Below are positions 1-9,547 of a stretch of 64,000 bases of DNA, piece by piece. Position numbers and translations under genes: made by a program. Numbering within the stretch: position 1 is the stretch's first letter; the number at the start of each line of letters is the position of its first letter. The stretch is from Carboxylicivirga linearis (GTDB taxonomy: Bacteria > Bacteroidota > Bacteroidia > Bacteroidales > Marinilabiliaceae): assembly GCF_018271995.1 (NCBI RefSeq), contig NZ_JAGUCO010000003.1:248001-312000 (forward strand), read 5' to 3'. The notes under the pieces were generated by a model. The model saw only the letters and a list, made by a program, of their open reading frames with translations, was not told the origin of the DNA and made no database searches.

Positions 1-422
1 CGGTATTGTGCCCAGTTTTGAAAAACGGCTCCATTACCTCCGTATGTAATTAACTCATGAGGATGTTGAGCAACGGCATAATCCAGATTGTTTTGTATCA
101 TTAACATGATAGCGGCCGCTTGTTTGGATTGATGCGGAAAATCATCAATATGACGGGCTTTTATCTCGTAATCGGGGCGATAACGGTACATGTATATCCT
201 GCCATACGTATTTAATTCGTACAAAAACTCAGGAGCCAACTCAGTATGTTGTTCTGATGGAAAATAGCGTAAAGCATTCTGTAGTGCTAACTTTTTTTCA
301 TCATCACTTAATATATCTTTTCTTTTGGGAGCATGATTAATATTGGGGTCATACTCTTTTTTAGGAGGAATTACAGACGGTATACCTTCCAGTATGGCTG
401 CTTTAAACTGTTCAGAGTTCAT
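1..422 (-). CDS. hutU: Urocanate hydratase, N-terminal part (cut by window edge)
   Basis: Urocanase converts urocanate to imidazolonepropionate in the histidine degradation (Hut) pathway, in the cytoplasm. Only about the first 140 residues are present; the rest lies beyond the left edge. The translation opens MNSEQFKAAILEGIP and contains the glycine-rich family signature TYGGNGAVFQNWAQY near residues 125-140, characteristic of the NAD+-binding urocanase family. The ATG is set by the point where the conserved N-terminus begins. No other hut gene is visible on this side, so any Hut operon must extend leftward. The gene follows the DUF4294 gene on the same strand after about 114 bp. Confidence 0.9.
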   Translation of the reverse strand, partial: MNSEQFKAAILEGIPSVIPPKKEYDPNINHAPKRKDILSDDEKKLALQNALRYFPSEQHTELAPEFLYELNTYGRIYMYRYRPDYEIKARHIDDFPHQSKQAAAIMLMIQNNLDYAVAQHPHELITYGGNGAVFQNWAQY

Positions 423-536
423 GTGTTTTTATTTTGTCAATGCTGTTGTCTGGGTACAAATGTCCGTTTTTTTGGAGAAATGTTTTATGACATTGCGCAA
501 TTGACTGCTGGTGAAAAGCTGAGATTCATCAATCGG

Positions 537-1157
537 TCAGATCAAGCCATTATCGATCATTAGGATGATATGCTCAATCATTACATCATCACCTTCGCGG
601 TCGAATTCTGATTTAAGGTTGGAACCAAACAAGCGGGCAATTCCCTGCCAGAAAACGGCAGAAACACCTCCTTTGTATTCTTTTATCAATTGATAGGTAG
701 TGTCGCCTGTTTCGCGATTGATGAGCTTAATTAAAAGTCGCCCCTGCGAAAAAGAAAGCTTTTTTAGTGGTGTTTCAAATTCGGCAAACAGTTCTTTTTC
801 TCTCTTCTTCAAATAGGCTTTCCGTTCCTTGGTATCTGATATTAAAGAGAGATTTGTATTAATATCGTTTATGGTTGCACTGGCTTTTCGGGCATAGGGA
901 AGTGTTACCTTTATGTTACGTACCAATTTTGAGTAACGCCTTTTTTGACGTTTGTTTTTAAATTTGAAAGGAGATAACACCGGTACTTCCTTAAGAGTGA
1001 TATGTGGTAGTGTGTCGTTTTCTATGATTTGATGCTGAAGTATAATGTCTTGCTTTCTAATGGTGTCGTTTTGAGCAGATATAGCAATGCCAGTGCTTAA
1101 AAGAATGATAATAAGCAGAGGTTTTATGTAGTTGATATTTGACTTAATCTGCAACAT
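537..1157 (-). CDS. DUF4294 domain-containing secreted protein
   Basis: This 206-residue protein has an N-terminal hydrophobic segment (about residues 12-28) ending in AISAQ, a probable Sec signal peptide, so it is likely periplasmic. The mature part carries the DUF4294 pattern: PHITLKEVPVLSPFKFKN, a basic KRQKRRYSKLVRNIK stretch, a YLKKREKELF helix, and a C-terminal block with FWQGIARLFG and a final acidic DREGDDVMIEHI segment. DUF4294 is restricted to Bacteroidota and has no established function. A possible minus-strand -7 box (TAATTTTG, 1199-1206) lies upstream, just inside the terminator of the M16 gene, so it is probably transcribed on its own. Confidence 0.85.
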   Translation of the reverse strand: MLQIKSNINYIKPLLIIILLSTGIAISAQNDTIRKQDIILQHQIIENDTLPHITLKEVPVLSPFKFKNKRQKRRYSKLVRNIKVTLPYARKASATINDINTNLSLISDTKERKAYLKKREKELFAEFETPLKKLSFSQGRLLIKLINRETGDTTYQLIKEYKGGVSAVFWQGIARLFGSNLKSEFDREGDDVMIEHIILMIDNGLI

Positions 1158-1211
1158 ATTGGTTATACCTAAACAAATAATGGTATGTTTCGTTGATACA
1201 AAATTACAAAC

Positions 1212-1244
1212 AAAAAAACGGAGTAGCTATGAACTACTCCGTTT
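1212..1244 (-). terminator. Rho-independent terminator of the M16 protease gene
   Basis: An 11-bp perfect stem (AAACGGAGTAG / CTACTCCGTTT) with a 7-nt loop is followed, on the minus strand, by a run of T residues. It lies just after the stop codon of the upstream M16 gene and before the DUF4294 gene. Confidence 0.85.
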
Positions 1245-1268
1245 AAAATTTGATAGCATATCTGCTAT

Positions 1269-4079
1269 TTATTCTTTTTCATTTACAAAAACAATCTGCA
1301 TCTTATCCGCTTTTTTAAAGAAAGATTTAGCAATTTTCTGCACTTTCTTCGATGTCATATTTGTAACAATATCTTCGTAGTTTTCAGGCAAGTCATTATT
1401 AATTCCTTGTATATAGTAAGCACGTATAATATTCATCCAATAGTTATTGCTTTCTTTTTGTTCTTTTCTGTTTTTTAAGAAATTTAAGCGTGCTTTATTT
1501 AAATCTTCTTCCGTAACGCCATTCTTTATAATTTTCTCAATCTCGGCATATACCAAAGGAATTAAATTTTCATATCGTTCCGGATCGGTATCAAATCCTA
1601 TCGCTAACGTTGCCTCTTGTTGGGGTATGCGATCATTCGACGCTCGTACTCCCACTCCATAGGTTCCACCTTCTTTTTCTCTGATCTCTTCAGTGTAGCG
1701 GAGTTCGAGAATGGATTGGATAAATGACATTCCTATTCTGTTTTCCGGTGTGTACTTCATTTCATTGTCAAAATAGATTTTAACGGTGGCTTTGGGATCA
1801 GTAAAGTTGATTGGAATTCGTTTAATGGTTTCTCCTTTAGGAGCTGACACATTATTATCTTTCCAGTTCTCTTTATTCTCATTACTAGAGATTGCGCCCA
1901 GATATTTTGCCGAAATGCTTTTAGCTGTTTCTTTATCTATATCACCCACTATAAAGAATGTGAAATCGGAAGCGTTATGAATTCGTTCAGCGTAAACTTC
2001 TTTCATTCGATCAAACGATACCCTATGTAAATATTCTTCGCCAAATAATAATGTACGATCACTGTAGTTGGTGCGCAAAAGAGTAAGGCTATCGCTTAAT
2101 ATTTTATTTGGATTATCATTAATGTTGGCTATGTAGGCAAGGTTACGTTCCAAAAAGGTGTTGAAAGCTTCTTTATCAAAACGAGGTTGCTCAAATTGTA
2201 AATAGGCCAGTTGCATCATTGTTTCAAAATCCTCAGTACGGCAACCGCCAACAACCGATTCTGATAATTCATTAACCGAGAAACCAACGGATGCAGATTT
2301 GCCTGTCAGAGCCTTTTTTAAATCACTGGCACTTAAGCTACCTATTCCAAACAACGACATAAAGTCGGGCATAACTCCAATAGTAGGCAAGTCCTCAGTG
2401 TCGTATAACGATGAACCACCTTTACTGTAGCTTTGTAGTGCAACTTTGTTTTTATTGTAGTCGGCAAAACGATAAACTACCTTTGTGTTATTACTTAAGG
2501 TCCATTCTACAGCATTCAATTCCGGAATTTCTTTTTCAGCAATTACGGTTCCTTCTGTAGGTAAAGATTCAATAAGATTCGTATTTACTACTTCATCTTC
2601 ATAGGGTTCAATATCTTTTTGTGCTACCTTATCGATAATGGCAAAGCTTTCTTCTTTACTTAAGTGTTTAATGCCTTCTTTTTCAGGACCGGTAATGATA
2701 ACTACCCTATTATCCTCAGAATAAGCTTTTCTAAAAAGCTCTGAAAGTTCCTCTGCTGAAATAGTTGGAATAACAGCTTTCGCAAATTCAAATTCATATT
2801 CAATGCCTGGCATTGGAGCGTTGTTCAGATAAAGCTCTTTAAACTCGCGACAATAGCTGTCGTGCGATATTTTATCTCGCCCTTTATAGTAATTTTCATA
2901 GCTTAAAAGAAATGAAGTTTTAGCACGGTCTAATTCGCTTTCGTTAAACCCATATCGTTTAATTCGTTCAGCCTCGGTTAAAATGGCTTCAAATGCTGTG
3001 TCTTCTTCGTTGTCCTTTGCTGTAGCTGAGATATATAAAATATCCTTTGTTCTGGTTAATTCAGAAAAACCTATGCTACCGGTAATGAAAGGTGGTGTTC
3101 CTGTTTCAAGTAGTTCTGAAATGCGGGAACGAATCATCATGGAAATCAGTGATTCCATGTGTGATTTACGCAAAGTAGCATGGTTTTTATCAACAGGTTT
3201 AACAGCATCATGTCTGATGTATAGTGAGATGTTTGATTGGTTGGCTTCTTTATCCGTTGCCAAAGTATAGTCCATCTCTTCTTTGTTTTCGATATCAACA
3301 ATGTATCGTTCCTTGGGATTTTTAACTGCAGGAATTTTTGAGAATAAAGATTTTACTTTTTCTTCCATCTCATCTACATCAATATCACCAACAATGGCTA
3401 TTGCCTGTAGATCGGTTCTGTACCAATCGTGATAGAAACTTCGTAGCTCATCGTACTTAAAACCGTTGATTACCTCTAAATCGCCAATTACATCTCTTTT
3501 GCTGTACTTTGCACCATTGTATAAGGCAGGAGTGAATTGAGCCCGTAAGCGAAAACCGGCATTTCGACGTGTTCTCCATTCTTCAGAAATTACGCCTCTT
3601 TCATCATCAATTTCTTGTTCATCCAATGTCAGGTTGTCCGACCAATCATGAAGAATTAGTAAGCAAGTATCCATTAAACCTTCCGGACCAACCGGCACAT
3701 TACTTAAATTGTAAACGGTTTCGTCTTGAGCAGTATAGGCATTAATATTTCTTCCAAAAGCAACACCATGTTTTTCTAATGTATTGATGATGCCTTTATC
3801 CGGAAAATTTTCAGTTCCGTTAAAGGCCATATGTTCTAAAAAATGAGCCAATCCATTTTGATTGTCCTCTTCTAAAATGGCTCCAACATTCTGGATAATA
3901 TAAAAACTGGCTCTTTCTTTGGGTTCTTCGTTATGCCTAATATAATAAGTCATGCCATTCTCTAACACGCCTGTTCTAATAACCGGATCTAACGGCACCG
4001 GTGTATTCAAATCTAACTGGGCCAGAGCAGAGATAATGACTGCATAAAGCGAAAAAATACTAATTATAAATCGTTTCAT
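1269..4079 (-). CDS. M16 family zinc metalloprotease (pitrilysin/insulinase type)
   Basis: A 936-residue two-half M16 peptidase with an N-terminal signal peptide (about residues 1-21), so it acts in the periplasm or outside the cell. The inverted zinc motif HFLEH is at residues 79-83, and E160 (in DDERGVISEEW) is placed where the third zinc ligand is expected. The second half (from about residue 500) repeats the fold without the zinc motif, as is usual for the catalytically silent half. Its length matches the Bacteroidota 'insulinase family' proteins of about 930-950 residues, which are thought to degrade peptides. A TATTTTTG box at 4097-4104 (minus strand) gives a short leader. It has its own terminator. 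Confidence 0.92.
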   Translation of the reverse strand: MKRFIISIFSLYAVIISALAQLDLNTPVPLDPVIRTGVLENGMTYYIRHNEEPKERASFYIIQNVGAILEEDNQNGLAHFLEHMAFNGTENFPDKGIINTLEKHGVAFGRNINAYTAQDETVYNLSNVPVGPEGLMDTCLLILHDWSDNLTLDEQEIDDERGVISEEWRTRRNAGFRLRAQFTPALYNGAKYSKRDVIGDLEVINGFKYDELRSFYHDWYRTDLQAIAIVGDIDVDEMEEKVKSLFSKIPAVKNPKERYIVDIENKEEMDYTLATDKEANQSNISLYIRHDAVKPVDKNHATLRKSHMESLISMMIRSRISELLETGTPPFITGSIGFSELTRTKDILYISATAKDNEEDTAFEAILTEAERIKRYGFNESELDRAKTSFLLSYENYYKGRDKISHDSYCREFKELYLNNAPMPGIEYEFEFAKAVIPTISAEELSELFRKAYSEDNRVVIITGPEKEGIKHLSKEESFAIIDKVAQKDIEPYEDEVVNTNLIESLPTEGTVIAEKEIPELNAVEWTLSNNTKVVYRFADYNKNKVALQSYSKGGSSLYDTEDLPTIGVMPDFMSLFGIGSLSASDLKKALTGKSASVGFSVNELSESVVGGCRTEDFETMMQLAYLQFEQPRFDKEAFNTFLERNLAYIANINDNPNKILSDSLTLLRTNYSDRTLLFGEEYLHRVSFDRMKEVYAERIHNASDFTFFIVGDIDKETAKSISAKYLGAISSNENKENWKDNNVSAPKGETIKRIPINFTDPKATVKIYFDNEMKYTPENRIGMSFIQSILELRYTEEIREKEGGTYGVGVRASNDRIPQQEATLAIGFDTDPERYENLIPLVYAEIEKIIKNGVTEEDLNKARLNFLKNRKEQKESNNYWMNIIRAYYIQGINNDLPENYEDIVTNMTSKKVQKIAKSFFKKADKMQIVFVNEKE

Positions 4080-4181
4080 TCTTATTAAGTTTTGACCAAA
4101 AATAAGAATTAAACATCTTAAATAATATATATAAACAATGTTTAACAGGTGATTTTTATCAAATCAAACGGCTAGTGCATA

Positions 4182-4907
4182 CTAGTTTAAACGTATCGAA
4201 TGGCGCAGTGTTATCTGAAATATATGAATGATATTATGATGGTTATTGTCCTGTTGTGCATCGTGCTGAAAATAATAAGTTGCATCAGCTGTGTATCTGG
4301 AATTAAACTGATACCCATAACCAATTCCATATCGGCCTCTCAATAAAAAGGCACCTTCAATTTCGTTGTAGATATTAAAATTCCACTCGGCCGATAATCG
4401 ATAAAAAAAGCTTTTAGGAGCAACTGGTTTACTTTTTAAGGTTCCCGAGTTATTTATTCTGTATCTAATACGAGAACGGGTTGTTCTTTCTTCATTTATA
4501 TCATCAATGAAAAAACGTTCTTCCAACCTTAAACGATGTTGAATAGCAGAGTTGGCAAGGGTAGGATAATTCACCATTACTGATTGGTGGGGTCTGAATT
4601 CCTGACTTATTTTATGATCAAAAGTAACATGGTTATACATAAAACCAACATCAACAGATGTTCTGGAATTTACTATTCTTATCAGACCACCTCTTATTCC
4701 CCAACGTGTCCATACATTATTTCCTATTCCTAAATACGAGCCGGCATCAAGCGAAGATCTATACTTTTCGTTGAAAATAATTTTTTGATGATAGATAGAA
4801 CGTATTTCACCGGAATTCATTTCTAAAGCACTGATATGCACTTGTGCTACAGTTTTATAAAAAGAAAATGATAGTAGTATGACTATCAGATAAAGTAATT
4901 TATGCAT
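4182..4907 (-). CDS. DUF2490-like outer-membrane protein
   Basis: This 241-residue protein has a signal peptide (MHKLLYLIVILLSFSFYKTVA) and then alternating amphipathic strands rich in Tyr, Arg and Asn. The C-terminal block FQITLRHSIRLN resembles the end of an outer-membrane beta-barrel. The pattern fits the DUF2490 family common in Bacteroidota, whose role is unknown. It is transcribed away from the oxidoreductase gene at 4978. The family call is by pattern; a small barrel of another family is possible. Confidence 0.65.
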   Translation of the reverse strand: MHKLLYLIVILLSFSFYKTVAQVHISALEMNSGEIRSIYHQKIIFNEKYRSSLDAGSYLGIGNNVWTRWGIRGGLIRIVNSRTSVDVGFMYNHVTFDHKISQEFRPHQSVMVNYPTLANSAIQHRLRLEERFFIDDINEERTTRSRIRYRINNSGTLKSKPVAPKSFFYRLSAEWNFNIYNEIEGAFLLRGRYGIGYGYQFNSRYTADATYYFQHDAQQDNNHHNIIHIFQITLRHSIRLN

Positions 4908-4977
4908 AAGTCAGTCAACTCTATTTCAAGTGATTTGTTATGAATTTAAGAATTAAAAAGAAAAAAATAACATTAAA

Positions 4978-6198
4978 ATGAATATTCATAAATATCCAAT
5001 CATAATTGTCGGTGGAAGTATTGCTTCGATAAGCTTTATAAGAACACTTCGAGAAGAGGGTAACGCAGAAAAAATACTGTTGATTTATGGCGAAGATCGC
5101 CTTCCGTATAAACGAACCAAAATCAACAAAAATATGGTACGTGGCTTTAATAAAGATGAGTTTATTATTGCTGATAAGGCTTGGTATACAAATAATAATG
5201 TTGAGTTGTTAAATGTCTGGGCCAAGTCGGTTGATGCAGAACAAAAACGCATTTATTTTAACAATGATGAAAGTGTGGAATATGGAAAGTTATTGCTGGC
5301 AACTGGGGTAACGTCTGTTGTGCCACGTTTATCGGGGATTGAACCGGAAGAGATGCATTCAGTTCAGAATGCTTCTGACGTTGAACGGTTATTGGAAGCT
5401 GCTAAAGACAAAAAGCGATTTTTAATTATTGGCGGAGGGGTTGAAGGAGTAGAAACAGCTGATCAGTTAGTTAGAAAAGGTAAAGAGGTTATTTTGGCCA
5501 GCCGATTGAAGTATCCTCTACAAAAACTATTTCCCTATGAGTTTATTCAGCCACTTGAAGAATCAATGTTGAAGCGCGGAGTTGAATTGTATTCCGGTGT
5601 TTCGGTTGCTACTATCGAAAGGGTTGGAGATAAATATAAAACTCATTTAAAAGGTCAGGAATTGGTGTTTGATGAGGTTGTTGCCAGTACTGGTACCATG
5701 CCTAATATTCAACTGGCTATAAGTGCTGGAATTAAAACGGAAAGAGGAATTATGGTGGATGAATGGATGCACACATCAGACCCTGATATTATAGCAGCTG
5801 GTGATGTGGCTCAGCATAAAAATGGTGTAATTACAGGTCTATGGCATGCTGCTGAACATCAGGGAAAATTAGCTGCGATAAATATATATTCAAAAAAGGA
5901 GGCTCATACTCAACCGCCATATCGATTGAAAACAGAGGTGTTTAATCAATTTTTGTTTTCTGCTGAATATGAAAAAATAGTTACTTCTGAATATGACGTG
6001 CTTAAAGAAGATGAAAAGGCCGTAAAACGTTGGATGTATTTTAAAGATGATAAATTAAAAGCGGCATTAATGCTGAACGATGGATTGCGGGCAAAACAAT
6101 ATCAACAAGCTTTAATGGAGGAATGGAGTAAAAGCAAAGTGAAAAAAGAGTTGCCTTTACAAGCTCCTTTGTCATTTAACTTTTCTCCTTCGTTGTAA
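4978..6198 (+). CDS. FAD-dependent NAD(P)H oxidoreductase (rubredoxin/nitrite reductase-like)
   Basis: A 406-residue flavoprotein of the pyridine nucleotide-disulfide oxidoreductase superfamily. An FAD-binding Rossmann motif is at the N-terminus (IIIVGGSIASISFI, with Gly-Gly-Ser in place of the usual GxGxxG). The RLPYKRTKINK block is typical of NirB- and rubredoxin-reductase-like enzymes. A second NAD(P)H Rossmann motif reads FLIIGGGVEGVETADQL near residue 150. The second FAD signature, PDIIAAGDVAQH, is near residue 270. No redox-active CxxxxC pair is visible, which fits a ferredoxin/rubredoxin reductase-type enzyme rather than a disulfide reductase. Partner and substrate cannot be read from the sequence. 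It precedes the arginine deiminase gene, which appears to have its own promoter. Confidence 0.8.
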   Translation: MNIHKYPIIIVGGSIASISFIRTLREEGNAEKILLIYGEDRLPYKRTKINKNMVRGFNKDEFIIADKAWYTNNNVELLNVWAKSVDAEQKRIYFNNDESVEYGKLLLATGVTSVVPRLSGIEPEEMHSVQNASDVERLLEAAKDKKRFLIIGGGVEGVETADQLVRKGKEVILASRLKYPLQKLFPYEFIQPLEESMLKRGVELYSGVSVATIERVGDKYKTHLKGQELVFDEVVASTGTMPNIQLAISAGIKTERGIMVDEWMHTSDPDIIAAGDVAQHKNGVITGLWHAAEHQGKLAAINIYSKKEAHTQPPYRLKTEVFNQFLFSAEYEKIVTSEYDVLKEDEKAVKRWMYFKDDKLKAALMLNDGLRAKQYQQALMEEWSKSKVKKELPLQAPLSFNFSPSL

Positions 6199-6248
6199 AT
6201 AAATACATAAAGTTGGTCGTTATCATTTTTTAACTAGCTAATGGTTTA

Positions 6249-6256
6249 TATTTTTG
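6249..6256 (+). promoter_or_regulatory. -7 promoter box upstream of arginine deiminase
   Basis: TATTTTTG matches the Bacteroidota TAnnTTTG -7 element, 46 bp ahead of the ATG. A TTG at the expected -33 distance was not found, so the call rests on one element. Confidence 0.45.
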
Positions 6257-6302
6257 CGATTAGAAAGAAGAGACCTTTAATAAAAATTTAAACTATTTTG
6301 CC

Positions 6303-7565
6303 ATGATGAAGGCCATTGATTCAGGTGTTTATTCAGAAATAGGCGAATTGGAAGGAGTGATATTGCATACCCCTGGTAAAGAGGTTGAAAATATGACTCC
6401 TACCAATGCAGAGCGAGCATTGTACAGCGATATTCTTAACCTGTCTGTTGCGGTTGAAGAATATAAGCAGTTGGCTGGTGTTTTAGAAAAAATTACTCCA
6501 ACCTATCAGGTAAAGGATTTGCTTACTGGTATTTTGGAACAGCCAACCATTAAATCAGGATTAATAGAGAAGATATGTACTTATGAGCAGGCTTTGAGTA
6601 TGAAAGATCTGTTATTGGATCTTCCTGCTGATGAGTTAGCAAGGCAATTGATAGAAGGTGTTGATCTTCAAAAAAACTCTTTAACCACTTTCTTGTCTGA
6701 TGAGCGATATGCTTTGCGTCCGTTACATAATTTTTTCTTTACGCGTGATGCCAGTGTGAGTGTTTATGATAACGTCCTTATATCAAAAATGGCCAATAAG
6801 GTTAGAGAGCGTGAAGCCATTATTATGGAGGCTATTTTTCATTACTCTGATTACATTAAATCCAACACAATTAATCCGAACAGTTATTACAATGTTGGAG
6901 CAGAAACAACTATTGAAGGAGGCGATGTGTTGATAGCCCGTGATGATGTTTTAATTATTGGTAATAGTGCCCGAACAACAACGCAAGGAGTTGATTTTAT
7001 TATCAATCAGTTAAAACAGAAAAAAGATAAACGTTATGTTGTGGTTCAGCAATTACCCGGCGAGCCAGAGTCATTTATCCACCTTGATATGGTTTTTACA
7101 CTTTTAAATAAAGATGCCTGCATGGTGTACGAACCATTAATCATGAAGTTAAATCGGTACAGTACAATTCTCATCAGTCTTGATAATGGAGAAGTAGTAT
7201 CTATTGAAAAGAAAGATAATCTTATCTCTTGTCTGAAAGAATTGGGAATGGATCTTAAACCAATTCCATGTGGAGGATCATCTGATATTTGGACTCAGGA
7301 AAGGGAACAATGGCACAGTGGTGCTAATTTCTTTGCCATTGCGCCTGGTAAGGTTATGGGATATGCCCGTAATGTATATACCATGGAAGAGATGAATAAC
7401 AATGGCTATGAAATTATCAAAGCTAATGATGTAATTGATAATAAAGTGAACCTGGCTGATTATGAGAAATATGTAATTGCCATCGGAGGTTCGGAATTGG
7501 CTCGCGGTGGAGGTGGGGCACGATGTATGACAATGCCTGTAAAACGAAAAGCAGTCAACTGGTAA
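6303..7565 (+). CDS. arcA: Arginine deiminase family protein
   Basis: Arginine deiminase hydrolyses L-arginine to citrulline and ammonia in the cytoplasm. The protein has 420 residues, within the usual range. Family motifs are all present: SEIGELEGVILHTPGKEVE at the start, FFTRDASV, EGGDV with E205 and D208, the catalytic His in FIHLD (H260), and the nucleophile in GGGGARCMTMP (Cys408). Unlike classical arginine deiminases the last motif reads MTMPVKRK rather than MSMPFER. No ornithine carbamoyltransferase (arcB), carbamate kinase (arcC) or antiporter (arcD) is in the window, so the rest of the ADI pathway is elsewhere or absent. The start is an ATG; a further ATG follows one codon later. A bidirectional terminator follows. 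Confidence 0.87.
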   Translation: MMKAIDSGVYSEIGELEGVILHTPGKEVENMTPTNAERALYSDILNLSVAVEEYKQLAGVLEKITPTYQVKDLLTGILEQPTIKSGLIEKICTYEQALSMKDLLLDLPADELARQLIEGVDLQKNSLTTFLSDERYALRPLHNFFFTRDASVSVYDNVLISKMANKVREREAIIMEAIFHYSDYIKSNTINPNSYYNVGAETTIEGGDVLIARDDVLIIGNSARTTTQGVDFIINQLKQKKDKRYVVVQQLPGEPESFIHLDMVFTLLNKDACMVYEPLIMKLNRYSTILISLDNGEVVSIEKKDNLISCLKELGMDLKPIPCGGSSDIWTQEREQWHSGANFFAIAPGKVMGYARNVYTMEEMNNNGYEIIKANDVIDNKVNLADYEKYVIAIGGSELARGGGGARCMTMPVKRKAVNW

Positions 7566-7599
7566 AACTAGTTTTCAGCAAGAATAGAATACTGATAAA

Positions 7600-7638
7600 A
7601 ATAAAGGTCGTCAATAATAATATTGAACGACCTTTATT
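7600..7638. terminator. Bidirectional terminator between arcA and sucC
   Basis: A 12-bp perfect stem (AATAAAGGTCGT / ACGACCTTTATT) with an inner CAATA/TATTG extension separates two convergent genes. It is A-rich on the left and T-rich on the right, so it can serve both strands. Confidence 0.75.
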
Positions 7639-7659
7639 CTATTTATGAAAGTGTATACG

Positions 7660-8850
7660 TTAAGCCATAATCTCCTGAACCAGATCAGATGCTTCTTTTA
7701 AAGTGATAGCAGAAAATACCTTTAATCCTGATTCATCAATAATTTTCTTCCCACCTTCGGCATTGGTTCCTTGTAAACGAACAATAATAGGAATGTTTAT
7801 TTCGCCTATTTTCTTGTATGCCTCCACTACGCCTTGGGCAACTCTGTCGCAACGCACAATGCCGCCAAAAATATTAATTAAGATGGCTTTTACATTAGGA
7901 TCATTTAATATGATTTTTAAGCCTGCCTCAACAGTTTCAGCATTGGCTCCTCCACCAACGTCCAGAAAGTTTGCAGGCTCGCCACCCGATAATTTGATAA
8001 TATCCATGGTTGCCATGGCTAAACCGGCACCGTTTACCATACAGCCCACATTACCATCTAATTTAACAAAGTTAAGGTTGCTTTTAGAGGCTTCTGTTTC
8101 AGCCGGATCTTCTTCATTTAAATCACGCATGGCTTCGTAATCTTTATGACGGAATAAGGCATTGTCATCCAAATTAACTTTAGAATCAACGGCTAATATC
8201 AGATTGTCGGATGTTTTCAGTACCGGATTAATTTCAAACATAGAAGAATCCGTACCTACATAAGCATTGTAAAGAGCAGTCACAAATTTGGTCATTTCTT
8301 TAAACGCTTTACCTGATAATCCCAGGTTGAAAGCAATTTTTCGAGCCTGAAAGGCTTGTAATCCAATTCCAGGTTCTACCTCTTCTTTAAATATTAGTTC
8401 GGGTGTTTTGTCTGCTACTTCTTCAATATCCATACCTCCTTCGGTTGAATACATGATGATATTTCTTCCGGTTTGACGATTTAATAATACACTCATATAA
8501 AATTCAGAGGTATCAGTTTCGCCGGGATAATATACATCTTGAGCAATTAAAACTTTGTGTACTACTTTTCCTTCAGGGCCTGTTTGGTGAGTAACTAAAG
8601 TCATACCCAGAATTTCTTCTGCTTTCTCTTTTACTTCTTCCAGTGACTTGGCTAGTTTTACACCTCCGCCTTTACCTCTTCCACCCGCATGAATCTGGGC
8701 TTTCACAACCCACCATCCGGTTCCGGTTTGAGCTTGTAGGTCTTTAGCGGCTTCAACAGCTTGTTCAGGTGTTGATGCAACAATGCCTTCCTGAATAGAT
8801 ACTCCAAATGATTTTAAGATTTCTTTTCCTTGATATTCGTGAATGTTCAT
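7660..8850 (-). CDS. sucC: Succinate-CoA ligase (ADP-forming), beta subunit
   Basis: The beta subunit of succinyl-CoA synthetase, a citric-acid-cycle enzyme that couples succinyl-CoA cleavage to ATP formation. The protein has 396 residues, typical for SucC. It begins MNIHEYQGKEIL, then has an ATP-grasp domain with the nucleotide loop AGGRGKGGGVK, the metal-binding region FEINPVL, and the C-terminal ligase-CoA domain with NGAGLAMATMD, FLDVGGGA and INIFGGIVRCD. The alpha subunit gene sucD is not adjacent on either side, so the two subunits are encoded apart, as in a number of Bacteroidota. Confidence 0.97.
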   Translation of the reverse strand: MNIHEYQGKEILKSFGVSIQEGIVASTPEQAVEAAKDLQAQTGTGWWVVKAQIHAGGRGKGGGVKLAKSLEEVKEKAEEILGMTLVTHQTGPEGKVVHKVLIAQDVYYPGETDTSEFYMSVLLNRQTGRNIIMYSTEGGMDIEEVADKTPELIFKEEVEPGIGLQAFQARKIAFNLGLSGKAFKEMTKFVTALYNAYVGTDSSMFEINPVLKTSDNLILAVDSKVNLDDNALFRHKDYEAMRDLNEEDPAETEASKSNLNFVKLDGNVGCMVNGAGLAMATMDIIKLSGGEPANFLDVGGGANAETVEAGLKIILNDPNVKAILINIFGGIVRCDRVAQGVVEAYKKIGEINIPIIVRLQGTNAEGGKKIIDESGLKVFSAITLKEASDLVQEIMA

Positions 8851-8934
8851 GTAAAGGGATTTAGTATCTGAATTATTGTTCTTTATATTTTACGCATATG
8901 TTTTTGCGATTACTATTAAAAACAGGAATAGTGC

Positions 8935-8942
8935 TATTTTTG
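8935..8942 (+). promoter_or_regulatory. -7 promoter box of the SpoU methylase gene
   Basis: TATTTTTG lies 18 bp before the ATG and fits the TAnnTTTG consensus. The nearest upstream TTG is about 28 bp away, longer than usual. Confidence 0.45.
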
Positions 8943-8960
8943 TTGTCAAAATTCTGATTA

Positions 8961-9491
8961 ATGAGAAAATTAAAGAATATAGAACTTAACAGGTTAAGTG
9001 TTGAGGAATTCAAAAAGGCAGATAAGATGCCCGTTATTGTGGTGTTGGATAACATCAGAAGCCTGAATAATGTTGGATCGGTATTTCGTACCTCGGATGC
9101 ATTAAAGGTTGAAAAAATAATGCTCTGTGGAATAACGGCAACTCCTCCGCACACTGATATTCATAAAACTGCTTTAGGAGCAGAAGATGCTGTTGAATGG
9201 GAGTATTATGAGAATACATTGGATGCTATAAAAGAATTAAAGAAGCAAGGTGTAATGGTTTGCAGTATCGAACAGGTTGAGAATAGCATTTCATTGCCGG
9301 ATTATACTCCCGAATCTAACATGAAGTATGCACTGGTATTGGGAAATGAGGTAAAAGGGGTTCAGCAAACGGTGGTGAATGAAAGTGATGTGTGTATTGA
9401 AATTCCTCAATACGGAACAAAGCATTCTTTTAATGTTTCTGTCACAACGGGAATTGTATTATGGGAGTTCTTTCGAAAAATTGGTTTGTAG
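8961..9491 (+). CDS. TrmH/SpoU family RNA 2'-O-methyltransferase
   Basis: A 176-residue SPOUT methyltransferase that transfers a methyl group from S-adenosylmethionine to a ribose 2'-OH in tRNA or rRNA. The three SpoU motifs are visible: motif 1 as LDNIRSLNNVGSVFRTSDA, motif 2 as ALVLGNEVKGV, and motif 3 as IEIPQYGTKHSFNVSVTTGIVLWE. The protein is a compact catalytic domain without the N-terminal substrate-binding extension of RlmB, so the target RNA cannot be deduced. It is transcribed divergently from sucC with a short promoter region between them. Confidence 0.88.
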   Translation: MRKLKNIELNRLSVEEFKKADKMPVIVVLDNIRSLNNVGSVFRTSDALKVEKIMLCGITATPPHTDIHKTALGAEDAVEWEYYENTLDAIKELKKQGVMVCSIEQVENSISLPDYTPESNMKYALVLGNEVKGVQQTVVNESDVCIEIPQYGTKHSFNVSVTTGIVLWEFFRKIGL

Positions 9492-9547
9492 GGATACTTG
9501 AAATATGAAGGTGCAAATTATATAAGGTTCGATTAAGATATCTAAAC

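Noticed and set aside
8873-9154. Minus-strand 93-codon ORF across the start of the SpoU methylase gene
   Set aside because: It lies over a well-recognised gene and has no motif of its own.
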